A stretch of 64,000 nucleotides of DNA from DASYRM01 sp036004405 (GTDB taxonomy: Bacteria; Acidobacteriota; Vicinamibacteria; Vicinamibacterales; UBA2999), in contig DASYRM010000133.1 of assembly GCA_036004405.1 (NCBI GenBank), forward strand, positions 92,382-156,381, written 5' to 3'. A model generated the notes under the pieces. It made no database searches and had not been told where the DNA came from. It saw only the letters and a program-made list of their open reading frames with translations. Positions 41,693 to 49,249 of the stretch are shown one piece after another. The stretch's first letter is position 1. Every line of letters begins with the position of its first letter. A program made the position numbers and the translations under genes.

Positions 41693-41753
41693 GACGTCGT
41701 GAAGGTCGCAACGTGCTCATAATCCACACCATGTATGCGACCTTCACGACGTC
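41693..41753. repeat. 18-bp perfect inverted repeat with 25-nt loop after the regulator gene
   Basis: gacgtcgtgaaggtcgca (41693-41710) and tgcgaccttcacgacgtc (41736-41753) are exact reverse complements. The stem begins seven bases after the NtrC-type regulator's stop codon and no T-run follows. It could be an RNA processing or attenuation structure between regulator and kinase, or a protein-binding site. Confidence 0.75.
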
Positions 41754-41756
41754 CCG

Positions 41757-41833
41757 CCCCGCCGAAGGCGGGGCCAGAAGACACTGCGCTCGCGAGGCGG
41801 AGCTTTCAGGGCAAGCAGTGCAGCCTCGCGAGC
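41757..41833. repeat. Two-hairpin repeat of about 80 bp, copy 2
   Basis: It has the same plan as 2382-2458: a first hairpin ccccgcc-gaa-ggcgggg (41757-41773), the core CACTGCGCT-GCGAGGCGGA, and closing arms gctcgcgaggc (41788-41798) and gcctcgcgagc (41823-41833). It ends one base before the kinase ATG, so the closing arm covers the ribosome-binding region. Confidence 0.75.
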
Positions 41834-41834
41834 C

Positions 41835-43166
41835 ATGAGTCATGACCGCCGCGTGCTGGCGCTGGCGCTGGCCGGTGGCGCGCCGGCCGTCGTGCTGGCC
41901 ACGCTGTTCCTGCGCGCGGCGCCGTGGCCGGCGAGCGTCCGCCTGGCGGCCGGCGTCGCCATGATCGCGGTCTGGATCGGCGTCGCCGTGTTCGCGCGCC
42001 GGCAGGTGGCCCGGCCGCTGCAGACCGTCTCCAACCTGCTGGCGGCGCTGCGCGAGGGCGACTTCTCGATTCGCGCGCGGACCGGCGGCGGCAGCGATCC
42101 GCTCGAGCACGTCATGTTCGAGATCAACACGCTGGCCGACACGCTGCGGGGCCAGCGATTGGGGGCCCAGGAAGCCACGGCCCTGCTGCACGCCGTGATG
42201 GCCGAGATCGACGTGGCGATCTTCGCCTTCGACGGCCGCCACCGCCTGGTGCTGGCAAACCGCTACGGCGCGCGCCTGCTGGGGGCGACCGAAACCGATC
42301 TCGTGGGCCGGCCCGCCGACGCGCTCGGACTGCAGTCGGCGCTCGAGACGCCCGGCACGCTGCAGGACCTCACCTTCGCCGGCGGCGCCGGACGCTGGGA
42401 GATGCGCCGCACGCGTTTCTTCCAGGGCGGCTCTCCGCACGACCTGCTGGCGCTGTCCGATCTGAGCCAGCCGCTGCGCGAACAGGAACGCGAGGCCTGG
42501 CGGCGGTTGATCCGCGTCATCGGTCACGAGCTGAACAACTCGCTGGCGCCGATCAAGTCGATCGCCGGCAGCCTGGAGTCGCTGCTCGGCCGCGAGCCGC
42601 TGCCCGCCGACTGGCGCGACGACATGACGCACGGCCTCGGCATCATCGCCTCACGCTCCGACGCGCTCGGACGGTTCACCAGCGCCTACGCGCGCCTGGC
42701 GCGGCTGCCGCCGCCGTCGCGGGTGCGCACCGAGCTGGCGCCGCTGATCCGCCGGGTGGCGTCGCTCGAATCCCGGCGGGCGATCGCACTCGTCGAGGGC
42801 CCCGCCCTCGTGGTGGACGCCGATGCCGACCAGCTCGAACAGCTGCTGATCAACGTCACGCGCAACGCCGTGGACGCCGCGCTCGAGACCGGCGGCGCGG
42901 TGTCGGCGGGCTGGACGCTCCAGGAGGACTGGGTCGAGATCCGTGTCGACGACGAAGGCCCGGGCCTGCCGAGCACCGGCAACCTGTTCGTGCCGTTCTT
43001 CACGACGAAGCCTGGAGGCTCGGGTATCGGCCTCGCGTTGAGCCGGCAGATTGCCGAGGGGCACGGCGGCACGCTGAGCCTGGCAAACCGCACCGACCGG
43101 CGGGGCACACGGGCGATCCTGCGCCTGCCGCTCCCACACCAATCCGGCGCCGCAATCTCAGCGTAG
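41835..43166 (+). CDS. NtrY-like sensor histidine kinase
   Basis: This 443-residue protein has two N-terminal transmembrane helices (about 8-25 and 36-54) with a very short loop between them, so no periplasmic sensor domain. A HAMP-like segment (about 60-105), a PAS domain (about 110-215), the H-box VIGHELNNSLAPIK with His231, the N-box LINVTRNAVDAAL, and the ATP lid motifs DDEGPGLP and GGSGIGLALS follow. It is the only histidine kinase in the window and so the likely partner of the NtrC-type regulator and, because of the matching receiver, of the PP2C regulator. The ribosome site region is formed by a repeat arm. Confidence 0.92.
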   Translation: MSHDRRVLALALAGGAPAVVLATLFLRAAPWPASVRLAAGVAMIAVWIGVAVFARRQVARPLQTVSNLLAALREGDFSIRARTGGGSDPLEHVMFEINTLADTLRGQRLGAQEATALLHAVMAEIDVAIFAFDGRHRLVLANRYGARLLGATETDLVGRPADALGLQSALETPGTLQDLTFAGGAGRWEMRRTRFFQGGSPHDLLALSDLSQPLREQEREAWRRLIRVIGHELNNSLAPIKSIAGSLESLLGREPLPADWRDDMTHGLGIIASRSDALGRFTSAYARLARLPPPSRVRTELAPLIRRVASLESRRAIALVEGPALVVDADADQLEQLLINVTRNAVDAALETGGAVSAGWTLQEDWVEIRVDDEGPGLPSTGNLFVPFFTTKPGGSGIGLALSRQIAEGHGGTLSLANRTDRRGTRAILRLPLPHQSGAAISA

Positions 43167-43193
43167 GCCGCGGCCCGATCTACGATCGGGTCC

Positions 43194-43706
43194 ATGCTCG
43201 AGGTCCGCGAGGCGCACGAAGACGACCTCCCCGACATCCTGGAGATCTACAACGACGTCGTCGCGACATCCACGGCGATCTACCGCGACGAACCAGCCAG
43301 CCTCGAGGATCGGCGCTCGTGGCTGGCGGCCCGCAAGGCCGACGGGCAGCCGGTGCTGGTGGCGACCGACGCGGGCGAGGTGGTCGGCTTTGCCGCGTTC
43401 GGCGGATTTCGACCGTGGCCCGGCTATCGCTTCACCGTCGAGCACAGCGTGCACGTGCGCGCCGACCGTCGCGGCCAGGGCGTGGGCGCCGCGTTGATGC
43501 CGCCGCTCATCGAGCGGGCGGCGGCGCTCGGCATGCACGTGATGATTGCCGGCATCGACGCCGACAACGCCGGGTCGATCCGTTTCCATGAGCGCCTCGG
43601 CTTCACCAGAGTGGCGCACCTGCGCCAGGTCGGCTTCAAGTTCGGGCGGTGGCTGGACCTGGTGCTGATGCAGCGCACGCTCGTCCCGCCGGAGGCGGGC
43701 AAATAG
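43194..43706 (+). CDS. GNAT N-acetyltransferase, phosphinothricin-acetyltransferase-like
   Basis: This is a 170-residue acetyl-CoA-dependent acetyltransferase. The acetyl-CoA loop is RADRRGQGVGAAL, followed by the strand-helix DADNAGSIRFHERLGF that is typical of the PAT/bar and methionine-sulfoximine acetyltransferase subgroup. The N-terminus IYNDVVATSTAIYRDEPAS also fits that subgroup. It likely detoxifies an amino-acid analogue or acetylates a free amino acid; the true substrate is unknown. It lies 27 nt after the kinase gene. Confidence 0.85.
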   Translation: MLEVREAHEDDLPDILEIYNDVVATSTAIYRDEPASLEDRRSWLAARKADGQPVLVATDAGEVVGFAAFGGFRPWPGYRFTVEHSVHVRADRRGQGVGAALMPPLIERAAALGMHVMIAGIDADNAGSIRFHERLGFTRVAHLRQVGFKFGRWLDLVLMQRTLVPPEAGK

Positions 43707-43723
43707 ACAGCGATTGACCCCCG

Positions 43724-43746
43724 CTTGACTCTCCCCTTGGGTCAAG
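43724..43746. promoter_or_regulatory. MerR-type operator/promoter
   Basis: cttgac (43724-43729) and gtcaag (43741-43746) form a dyad around ctctcccttgg-like sequence, with TTGACT as a -35. A CATACC box lies near 43753, an over-long spacer as is usual for MerR-activated promoters. A further half site TTGACCC (43714-43720) mirrors GGGTCAA. It precedes the MerR gene's GTG at 43766. Confidence 0.5.
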
Positions 43747-43765
43747 GCGCAGCATACCGGCAGGC

Positions 43766-44842
43766 GTGACCCGATCGAGCTACACCATCCACGAGTTCGC
43801 CGCGCTTGGCGGGGTGACCGTGAAGGCGCTGCACCACTACGACCGCATCGGCCTGCTGAAACCGGCGCGGAGCCGGTCGCGCTATCGCTTGTATACGGCC
43901 ACGGATCTCACGCGGCTCCGGCAGATCCTGGCGCTGCGCTCCCTGGGACTGCCGCTGCGCCGCATTCGCGAGCTGCTCGCCGCCGGTGCGCCGCCACTCC
44001 ACCTGACCCTGCGGCAGCAGCGCCACGTGCTCGAAGAGCGGCGGCGGCTCCTCGATCGCGCGATTCGCGCGCTCGAGGCCGCCGAAGCCGGCCTGGAGAC
44101 GTCCTCCGGCGGCGCCGCGGCGCTCGACGCGCTGATCGAGGTGATGAGTATGCAGGACAGCATCGAGGAGATGCGGAAGTACTACCGCGACGAGGTGTGG
44201 GACGAGTGGCGCCGGCATTACGAGCAGTGGCCGTCCGAGGACTGGCGGCTTTTGTATCGAGATGTCAACGCGCTCCTCGACGCCCGTGACGCGCCGGATC
44301 CCGCTGGCGCCGAGGCTCAGGCGCTCGGCTCGCGCTGGCTCGTTCTGGACAAGGCGGAGACCACCGACGGTGCCGTCCGCACCGGCCTGCGCCAGGCGTG
44401 GCTGGATCGCGAGCATTGGCCGGCGGCCATGCAGGCCCGGCTCACCGAGCATCGCGTGGAGCGCGCGACGCGCTTCATCAACACCGTGCTCTGGGAGCGT
44501 TGGGAGACCGAACGCGTCGAGCGCGAGCGCAACGGCCACGCCGCGCCGGCCCGCGTGAGCGACGCTCGCATCGCGCTGTATCGTGACTGCGCAGCCGCCG
44601 TCGCCGAGGACCCGGCGGGAGACCTGGCGCAGCGTCTCGTCACCCGCTGGAAGGCGCTGCTCGATGCCGAGTGCGGCCACGATGCAGAGACGGTGATCCT
44701 GCAGATCCGCGCGTGGCGCAACCGCCGCCAGTGGCCCCCGGCCATGTTGCGCTACATGGCCTCGTGGCATGCGATGGACGCCGACACGTGGCAACGGGCG
44801 GCTGATTTCCTCGAAACCGCCTACGACCGCTCGCACGGCTGA
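43766..44842 (+). CDS. MerR-family regulator with TipAS-like effector domain
   Basis: The 358-residue product begins (GTG start) with a MerR winged helix (YTIHEFAALGGVTVKALHHY, then RSRYRLYTATDL) and a dimerisation helix (about 75-110). The C-terminal 230 residues are helical and resemble the TipAS antibiotic-binding domain in organisation, apparently in more than one unit (EMRKYYRDEVWDEWRRHYEQ and later W-rich segments LREHWPAAMQ-like and RRQWPPAMLRYM). Such regulators activate their own promoter on binding a small molecule. A dyad of the expected kind lies 20 nt upstream. No transporter gene follows directly. Confidence 0.83.
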   Translation: MTRSSYTIHEFAALGGVTVKALHHYDRIGLLKPARSRSRYRLYTATDLTRLRQILALRSLGLPLRRIRELLAAGAPPLHLTLRQQRHVLEERRRLLDRAIRALEAAEAGLETSSGGAAALDALIEVMSMQDSIEEMRKYYRDEVWDEWRRHYEQWPSEDWRLLYRDVNALLDARDAPDPAGAEAQALGSRWLVLDKAETTDGAVRTGLRQAWLDREHWPAAMQARLTEHRVERATRFINTVLWERWETERVERERNGHAAPARVSDARIALYRDCAAAVAEDPAGDLAQRLVTRWKALLDAECGHDAETVILQIRAWRNRRQWPPAMLRYMASWHAMDADTWQRAADFLETAYDRSHG

Positions 44843-45014
44843 GGCGCCCCCTCGCTCGGGAGGCGACTCTTACACACGCCCGGGCGAATCCTGCCCCGAT
44901 ACAGCAGGGCCAGGCGTCGGCTCAGCCGGCAAACCGCACGAACCGCACAGGTTGCACGGACGGGCCAGCGCTGGCAAACCGTTTGCTCGAGAAGGCCGCC
45001 GGAGGATGATCCGG

Positions 45015-45590
45015 ATGAAGCACCTCTCTGCCTTGGCCCTCGCCGCCGCCCTCGCAGCGGGCACTCTCGCCTGCAGCGATTCGCCCTCGTCGCCATCTCT
45101 CTCGGGTGGCAATTTCAATCTCCGCCTTCGCGACGCGCCGTTCACCGACGCGAAGGCCGTGCTGGTGACGTTCTCGTCGGTGCGCGCCCACCGGTCGGAC
45201 AGCGACTGGACCGTGGTGCCGTTCATCAACGCCGCCACCACGCGCACGTGCGATCTGAAGAAGCTCGAAACGTCCGAGGACATCCTCGGCACCGCGGCGC
45301 TCCCAACCGGCCACTACACCCAGGTCCGCCTGGTGGTGCAGAGCGCCACGCTCTTCTTCGACAACCCCTCGTCGGGTTCCGCGTGTGCGTCGTCGATCGC
45401 GGCCCCCGCGGGCGCCAGCGCCGCGCTGGAGATCCCGTCGGGTGAAGTGAAGCTCAATCGCGACTTCGACATCACGGCGAGCTCCACGATGACGATGCTC
45501 GTCGACTTCGACGGCAACCAGTCGATTCATCTGACCGGGAGCGGCAAGTACATGATGAGCCCGGTCATCACGATCCTGAGCGTGAACTGA
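45015..45590 (+). CDS. DUF4382-type lipoprotein 1
   Basis: I chose the ATG at 45015 because GGAGG lies nine bases before it; an ATG at 45006 abuts the GGAGG. The 191-residue product has a lipobox at TLAC (Cys20), a Ser/Pro-rich linker, then a DUF4382-like beta domain (NLRLRDAPFTDAKAVLVTFS, YTQVRLVVQSATL, GEVKLNRDFDI). The family is exported and of unknown function. A paralogue follows 55 nt downstream with the same MKHLS start. Confidence 0.8.
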   Translation: MKHLSALALAAALAAGTLACSDSPSSPSLSGGNFNLRLRDAPFTDAKAVLVTFSSVRAHRSDSDWTVVPFINAATTRTCDLKKLETSEDILGTAALPTGHYTQVRLVVQSATLFFDNPSSGSACASSIAAPAGASAALEIPSGEVKLNRDFDITASSTMTMLVDFDGNQSIHLTGSGKYMMSPVITILSVN

Positions 45591-45645
45591 CCCGCTCGCG
45601 GTGCGGGCCTGACGGGCTGAGGGCTCGGGGCTGAGGAGCTGCGAG

Positions 45646-46215
45646 ATGAAACACCTCTCAACGGCCATCTTGCTTGGCGCGATTGCGTTCGGCACGGCGT
45701 GCAGCGACTCGCCGTCGTCGCCGTCGTCCTCGGGCAGCCGGTTCAACTTGCGGCTCACGGCCAGTTCGTTTGCGGGCGGCCAGGCGATCCTGGTCACGTT
45801 TGCTCGCGCCCGCGCCTTCCGCTCGCCGGGCGACTGGATCGATGTGACGCTGACCGGAGGCGCGGCGCAGCTGACGTGCGACCTTCGGAAGCTCCAGTCG
45901 AGCGACGGTGAGATTGCTGCCGGCACGCTGCCGGCGGGGCGATACACGGAGGTGCGCGTGCAGATCCAGAGCGCCACGCTCTATCTGGACAACGCATCGG
46001 TCGACGTGTGTTCCGCGAGTTTCCGCACGCCGGGCGGACGAACGGCGCCAATCAACGCGAGCCCCAACGAAATCGTCGTCTCGCGCGAGTTCACCGTCGC
46101 GGCCGGCGACGACACGACGATGCGGATCGGCCTGAACACCGAGCAGTCGATCCGCGCCGCCGGCAACGGCTCCTACACCCTTACGCCAACGATCAGCGTG
46201 CTCAGCGTCAGCTAG
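45646..46215 (+). CDS. DUF4382-type lipoprotein 2
   Basis: The 189-residue paralogue of the preceding gene has a lipobox at GTAC (Cys19), the linker SDSPSSPSSSGS, and matching segments (NLRLTASSFAGGQAILVTFA; YTEVRVQIQSATL; NEIVVSREFTV). The two genes are clearly an old tandem duplication, since the linker and strand pattern match while much of the rest has drifted. A GAGGAG ribosome site precedes it. The SYLF gene follows after 35 nt. Confidence 0.8.
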   Translation: MKHLSTAILLGAIAFGTACSDSPSSPSSSGSRFNLRLTASSFAGGQAILVTFARARAFRSPGDWIDVTLTGGAAQLTCDLRKLQSSDGEIAAGTLPAGRYTEVRVQIQSATLYLDNASVDVCSASFRTPGGRTAPINASPNEIVVSREFTVAAGDDTTMRIGLNTEQSIRAAGNGSYTLTPTISVLSVS

Positions 46216-46250
46216 ATGAACCCGGTCCGAACACGATGGAGGTCTTCACA

Positions 46251-46967
46251 ATGCGTGCATTTCCGCGCCTGAACCTGGCCGCCGCGCTGGCCGCGCTGGC
46301 CGTGCTGGCCGTGCTCGTCTCGGCCTCTCCCGCCGGCGCGCAGGCCGACCAGGAGAAACGCATCACCGACTCGGCGGCCGTGCTCGAGACGCTCGTGCGC
46401 GCGCCGGATCAAGGCATCCCCGAGGACCTTCTCGAACGGGCCGAAGCGATCGTCGTGATTCCGTCGCTCGTGAAGGGCGGCTTCATCATCGGCGCCCAGC
46501 ACGGCCGGGGCGTGATGAGCGTGCGCGATCGCAACACGAACAAATGGAGTGCGCCCGGATTCGTGGCGCTGACGGGCGGCAGCATCGGCTGGCAGATCGG
46601 CGTGCAGGCCGTCGATCTCGTGCTGCTGGTGATGAACCGCGAGGGCGTGAAGGATCTGCTCGACAACGAGTTCAAGCTCGGCGCCAACGCATCGGTGGCG
46701 GCGGGCCCTGTCGGGCGGCAGGGCGAAGCCTCGACCGACGCTTCGCTCAACGCACAGATCCTCGCATACTCGCGCGCGAAGGGGCTCTTCGCGGGGCTCT
46801 CGCTCGAGGGCGCCTCGCTGCGCGTGGACCGGGACGCGAACAAGGACTTCTACGGCACGTCGATCTCGACCGACGAGATGGTGCGCGGCATCACCAAGAC
46901 CACGCCAGCCGGCAGTCAGTGGACGGCGACGCTGGCGCGTCTGGCGCCCGCCGCCTCGACGCGCTGA
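46251..46967 (+). CDS. SYLF-domain (Ysc84-like) exported protein
   Basis: The 238-residue product starts at the ATG at 46251, eight bases after GGAGG. A signal peptide ends near PAGAQA. The SYLF lipid-binding domain follows: AEAIVVIPSLVKGGFIIGAQ, GRGVMSVRD, FVALTGGSIGWQIGVQAVDL, LGANASVAAGPVGR and SRAKGLFAGLSLEGAS. Bacterial members are exported and their function is poorly known. It probably belongs to one transcript with the two lipoproteins. Confidence 0.88.
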   Translation: MRAFPRLNLAAALAALAVLAVLVSASPAGAQADQEKRITDSAAVLETLVRAPDQGIPEDLLERAEAIVVIPSLVKGGFIIGAQHGRGVMSVRDRNTNKWSAPGFVALTGGSIGWQIGVQAVDLVLLVMNREGVKDLLDNEFKLGANASVAAGPVGRQGEASTDASLNAQILAYSRAKGLFAGLSLEGASLRVDRDANKDFYGTSISTDEMVRGITKTTPAGSQWTATLARLAPAASTR

Positions 46968-47072
46968 ACACCGCGCGCCTCATGTGTGTCTCGGAATGTG
47001 ACTTGCACATGACGAGGTGTCGTGCACTGTACATGCACAACGATCACTTCTTGTGAAGGCGGGAGACACACC

Positions 47073-47655
47073 ATGGACAAACACACCGGAATGCTGGGCG
47101 ATGCGTTTCTCGACGAGCTGCGAGACTGTTACGACGCCGAGAAGCAACTGATCAAAGCGCTGCCGAAGCTTGCAAAGGCTGCGACGGCCCCCCAGCTGAA
47201 GCAAGCGTTCGCATCACACTTGGAAGAAACCCGTGAGCACGCCACCCGGCTGGAGCGCGCGTTCGGCATGCTCAACGAGAAAGCCCGCGGCAAGCACTGT
47301 GACGGCATCGCGGGCATCATCGACGAAGGCAAGGCGGTCATGGAAGAGGACTTCGATGAGGTCACGATGGACGCGTGTCTCATCGCGGGCGGACAGCGGG
47401 CCGAACACTATTGAAATCGCGGCCTACGGAACCCTGATCGCCTGGGCGAAGACGCTCGGTCACAACGACGTAGCGGATCTCCTCGCCGAGACGCTCGAAG
47501 AAGAGAAGGCCGCCGACGAGAAGCTGACGTCGCTCGCCGAATCTGGAGTCAATGCGGGTGCCGCCAACGGCGTCGGGCGCCAGGCCACGCCGCGCAAGAC
47601 GTCCGGCCGCGGGCGCCAGCGCAGCGGCGCCAAGAACCGCGCACGCACTCATTGA
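47073..47655 (+). pseudogene. DUF892 (YciE/YciF) ferritin-like protein gene with a one-base frameshift
   Basis: The frame from the ATG at 47073, after gggagacac, gives the first half of a DUF892 four-helix protein (FLDELRDCYDAEKQLIKALP, ASHLEETREHATRLERAF). It hits a TGA at 47412-47414 right after GGQRAEHY. The next frame continues the family sequence exactly (EIAAYGTLIAWAKTLGHNDV, then LAETLEEEKAADEKL) to 47655, ending in an Arg/Lys-rich tail. Removing one T from ctattgaaatc near 47411 restores a protein of about 193 residues. It is either a sequencing error or a very recent mutation. Family members are stress-induced, ferritin-like and of unclear chemistry. Confidence 0.82.
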
Positions 47656-47664
47656 TGCGGGGAC

Positions 47665-48321
47665 GTGAACTGGATTCGCGATCGGGCGTTGACGCTGGCC
47701 CGGCTGGCGTTGTTCCTGGTGTTCCTGCTTGGACAGCTCGCGGCGGGCCTGGCGGAGTACAACGAGACGGGGCACGAGCAGGGACTTCCGGCGATCACGC
47801 TGTCGGGCTATCTTCAGAAGGGGCACCCGTACGAAGCGCTCTTCGAGAATTGGGAAAGCGAATTCCTGCAGATGGCGGCCTTCGTGCTCCTCACCACGGT
47901 GTTGATTCAGAAAGCGTCGCCTGAATCGCGACGGCCGAACGTGATCGAACCGGTCGACATCGATCCTCGGCGCTTTGCCGACGATCCGCAGGCGCCGTGG
48001 CCGGTACGTCGAGGCGGGTGGGTGCTCCGGCTCTACGAGCACTCGCTCGGCCTCGCCTTCGTCCTGCTCGTCCTGCTGTCGTGGGTGGGCCACGCCGTGG
48101 GCGGATACGCCGAGTACCGGGATGACCAGCTCCTCAACCGGCACCCAGCCCCGGCATTTGCCGACTACCTCGCGTCATCGCGGCTCTGGTTCGAATCCTT
48201 TCAAAACTGGCAGAGCGAGTTTCTGGCGGTCGCGTCGATGGTGTGGCTGTCGGTGTATCTCAGGCAGCGTTCGTCACCCGAGTCCGAGCCGGTGCACGCG
48301 CCGCATCAGGAAGGGGGATGA
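47665..48321 (+). CDS. DUF6766-like membrane protein
   Basis: The 218-residue product starts at a GTG after cgggg. It contains two related halves, each a membrane helix followed by a WAEYN/GYAEY-like segment and a second helix: ALFLVFLLGQLAAGLAEYNE with ALFENWESEFLQMAAFVLLT, and LAFVLLVLLSWVGHAVGGYAEY with WFESFQNWQSEFLAVASMVW. The internal duplication is clear (ENWESEFLQMA / QNWQSEFLAVA). The function is unknown. It lies nine bases after the DUF892 gene, so they are co-expressed. Its stop codon lies in a 9-bp hairpin. Confidence 0.8.
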   Translation: MNWIRDRALTLARLALFLVFLLGQLAAGLAEYNETGHEQGLPAITLSGYLQKGHPYEALFENWESEFLQMAAFVLLTTVLIQKASPESRRPNVIEPVDIDPRRFADDPQAPWPVRRGGWVLRLYEHSLGLAFVLLVLLSWVGHAVGGYAEYRDDQLLNRHPAPAFADYLASSRLWFESFQNWQSEFLAVASMVWLSVYLRQRSSPESEPVHAPHQEGG

Positions 48322-48327
48322 TGCGGC
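48300..48327. repeat. 9-bp hairpin over the DUF6766 stop codon
   Basis: gccgcatca and tgatgcggc pair exactly around ggaaggggga. The second arm includes the TGA stop codon (48319-48321). No T-run follows, so termination without Rho is not expected; it may protect the mRNA 3' end. Confidence 0.45.
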
Positions 48328-48408
48328 GGGAGGAGTGATGGTCGGGATGCCGCCCGCACTGCACACTACCGTGACGGGACCTGCCGTATCCGAAGGGGAG
48401 TCCACGCG

Positions 48409-48996
48409 ATGTCAACACTGGCCATCAACTCGTGCGCTCTGATTGTGGCGTTATCCTCGTTGCTTGCTCATGCTCAGACGCCTGCGATCCATTACTCAAC
48501 GAGCGGCGGAGGCCCGTTGTCTCCATCGGTCGTAGCAACGTGGGAAATGACCGGGCCGGATGCCGGTTCTTCCAATTTGGACCTACTCGTCTTGTGGCGC
48601 GGCAAGCCGGGTTGGTTTAACGAGCGCCTCGATGGAATCGCAGCTGGCGGGTCAGAACACGTGCATCGCATTCTTTCTCCCAGGGGCAACATGGAGCTCC
48701 GGTTCGATCCGAGTCGACGGACAGTGGCAATGAACGGCCAGTTGATCGCGCTGCGCGACGCCAATGTACTGCTGCTTGATGACGTCGATAAACCAGGCGG
48801 GACACGTGTGGCGGGTACAGCTCGCGGAGATACTCCACCCTCGCGAAGCGGGCCAAATCTCGATGTTCTGACGGCGATCATGAGATCGTCGCCGACACTG
48901 TTCGACTTCTTGCGCTGCGACAGTGCCTTTCTTGATCCAAGCGACTCGAACGCGAAGCAGACGTTGCTCAACTGCTCGCAGTTTCGGCGTCAATGA
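48409..48996 (+). CDS. Orphan exported protein
   Basis: The 195-residue product has a signal peptide (residues 1-22, ending LLAHAQ). The mature part has WEMTGPDAGSSNLDLLVLWR and HVHRILSPRGNMELRFDPSR, plus two cysteines near the C-terminus (DFLRCDSAF, LLNCSQF) that could form a disulfide. I recognise no family. The codons are visibly less GC-biased than those of the neighbours, which may point to acquired DNA. It stands alone between the DUF6766 gene and the tRNA. Confidence 0.6.
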   Translation: MSTLAINSCALIVALSSLLAHAQTPAIHYSTSGGGPLSPSVVATWEMTGPDAGSSNLDLLVLWRGKPGWFNERLDGIAAGGSEHVHRILSPRGNMELRFDPSRRTVAMNGQLIALRDANVLLLDDVDKPGGTRVAGTARGDTPPSRSGPNLDVLTAIMRSSPTLFDFLRCDSAFLDPSDSNAKQTLLNCSQFRRQ

Positions 48997-49029
48997 GGGA
49001 CGACACGGTCGATCCGCTCTACACGGACG

Positions 49030-49053
49030 GTAGGGCCGGCCCCTTCGGCCGGC
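49030..49053. repeat. REP-type palindrome starting with GTAG
   Basis: gtagggccggccccttcggccggc has a GTAG head and the stem gccggcc-ccttc-ggccggc. It lies beyond the tRNA terminator, between convergent genes. Confidence 0.65.
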
Positions 49054-49062
49054 AACAGACAC

Positions 49063-49101
49063 AAAAAAGACACGAGCCACGATCGGGGAAATCGCGGCTC
49101 G
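49063..49101 (-). terminator. Rho-independent terminator of tRNA-Pro
   Basis: On the minus strand CGAGCCGCGAT pairs with ATCGTGGCTCG (one G-U pair) around a 7-nt loop, and a TGTCTTTTTT tail follows. It starts 19 nt after the tRNA 3' end, as expected for its terminator. Confidence 0.85.
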
Positions 49102-49119
49102 CTGAATGGTTAGGGAAAA

Positions 49120-49196
49120 TGGTCGGGATGGCGGGATTCGAACCCACGGCCCCTTGACCCCCAGTCAAGTGCGCTACCAGGCTGCGCTACATCCCG
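49120..49196 (-). tRNA. tRNA-Pro (anticodon GGG)
   Basis: The 77-nt cloverleaf is read on the minus strand. It has acceptor CGGGATG pairing with CATCCCG, a D-arm GCGCAGCCTGGTAGCGC, anticodon stem CTTGA/TCAAG with loop CTGGGGG (anticodon GGG), and the T-loop GGTTCGAATC. Discriminator A and an encoded CCA complete it. It decodes CCC and CCU proline codons. A strong terminator follows. Confidence 0.96.
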
Positions 49197-49220
49197 AATC
49201 TTGTGCGGCGTCTCCAGCAC

Positions 49221-49244
49221 GGGCCGCCTGAAGGCGGCTCCTAC
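49221..49244. repeat. REP-type palindrome ending in CTAC
   Basis: gggccgcctgaaggcggctcctac lies between the tRNA and the 3' end of the MerR-like gene, whose stop codon is six bases further on in a second CTAC. Confidence 0.7.
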
Positions 49245-49249
49245 GAGCC

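Noticed and set aside
44843..44875. Hairpin after the MerR-TipAS gene as a terminator
   Set aside because: The stem (CGCC..CCTC/GAGG..CG) is imperfect and no T-run follows.
44843..45014. A possible riboswitch in the leader of the DUF4382 lipoprotein gene
   Set aside because: Some GC stems and the words GCAAACCG and GCACAGG look suggestive, but I cannot fit the conserved core of c-di-GMP, cobalamin or other classes.
47003..47038. A promoter and dyad (gtgca-ctgtaca-tgcac) before the DUF892 gene
   Set aside because: The dyad arms are only 5 bp, and a -10 box at proper spacing from TTGCAC is not convincing.
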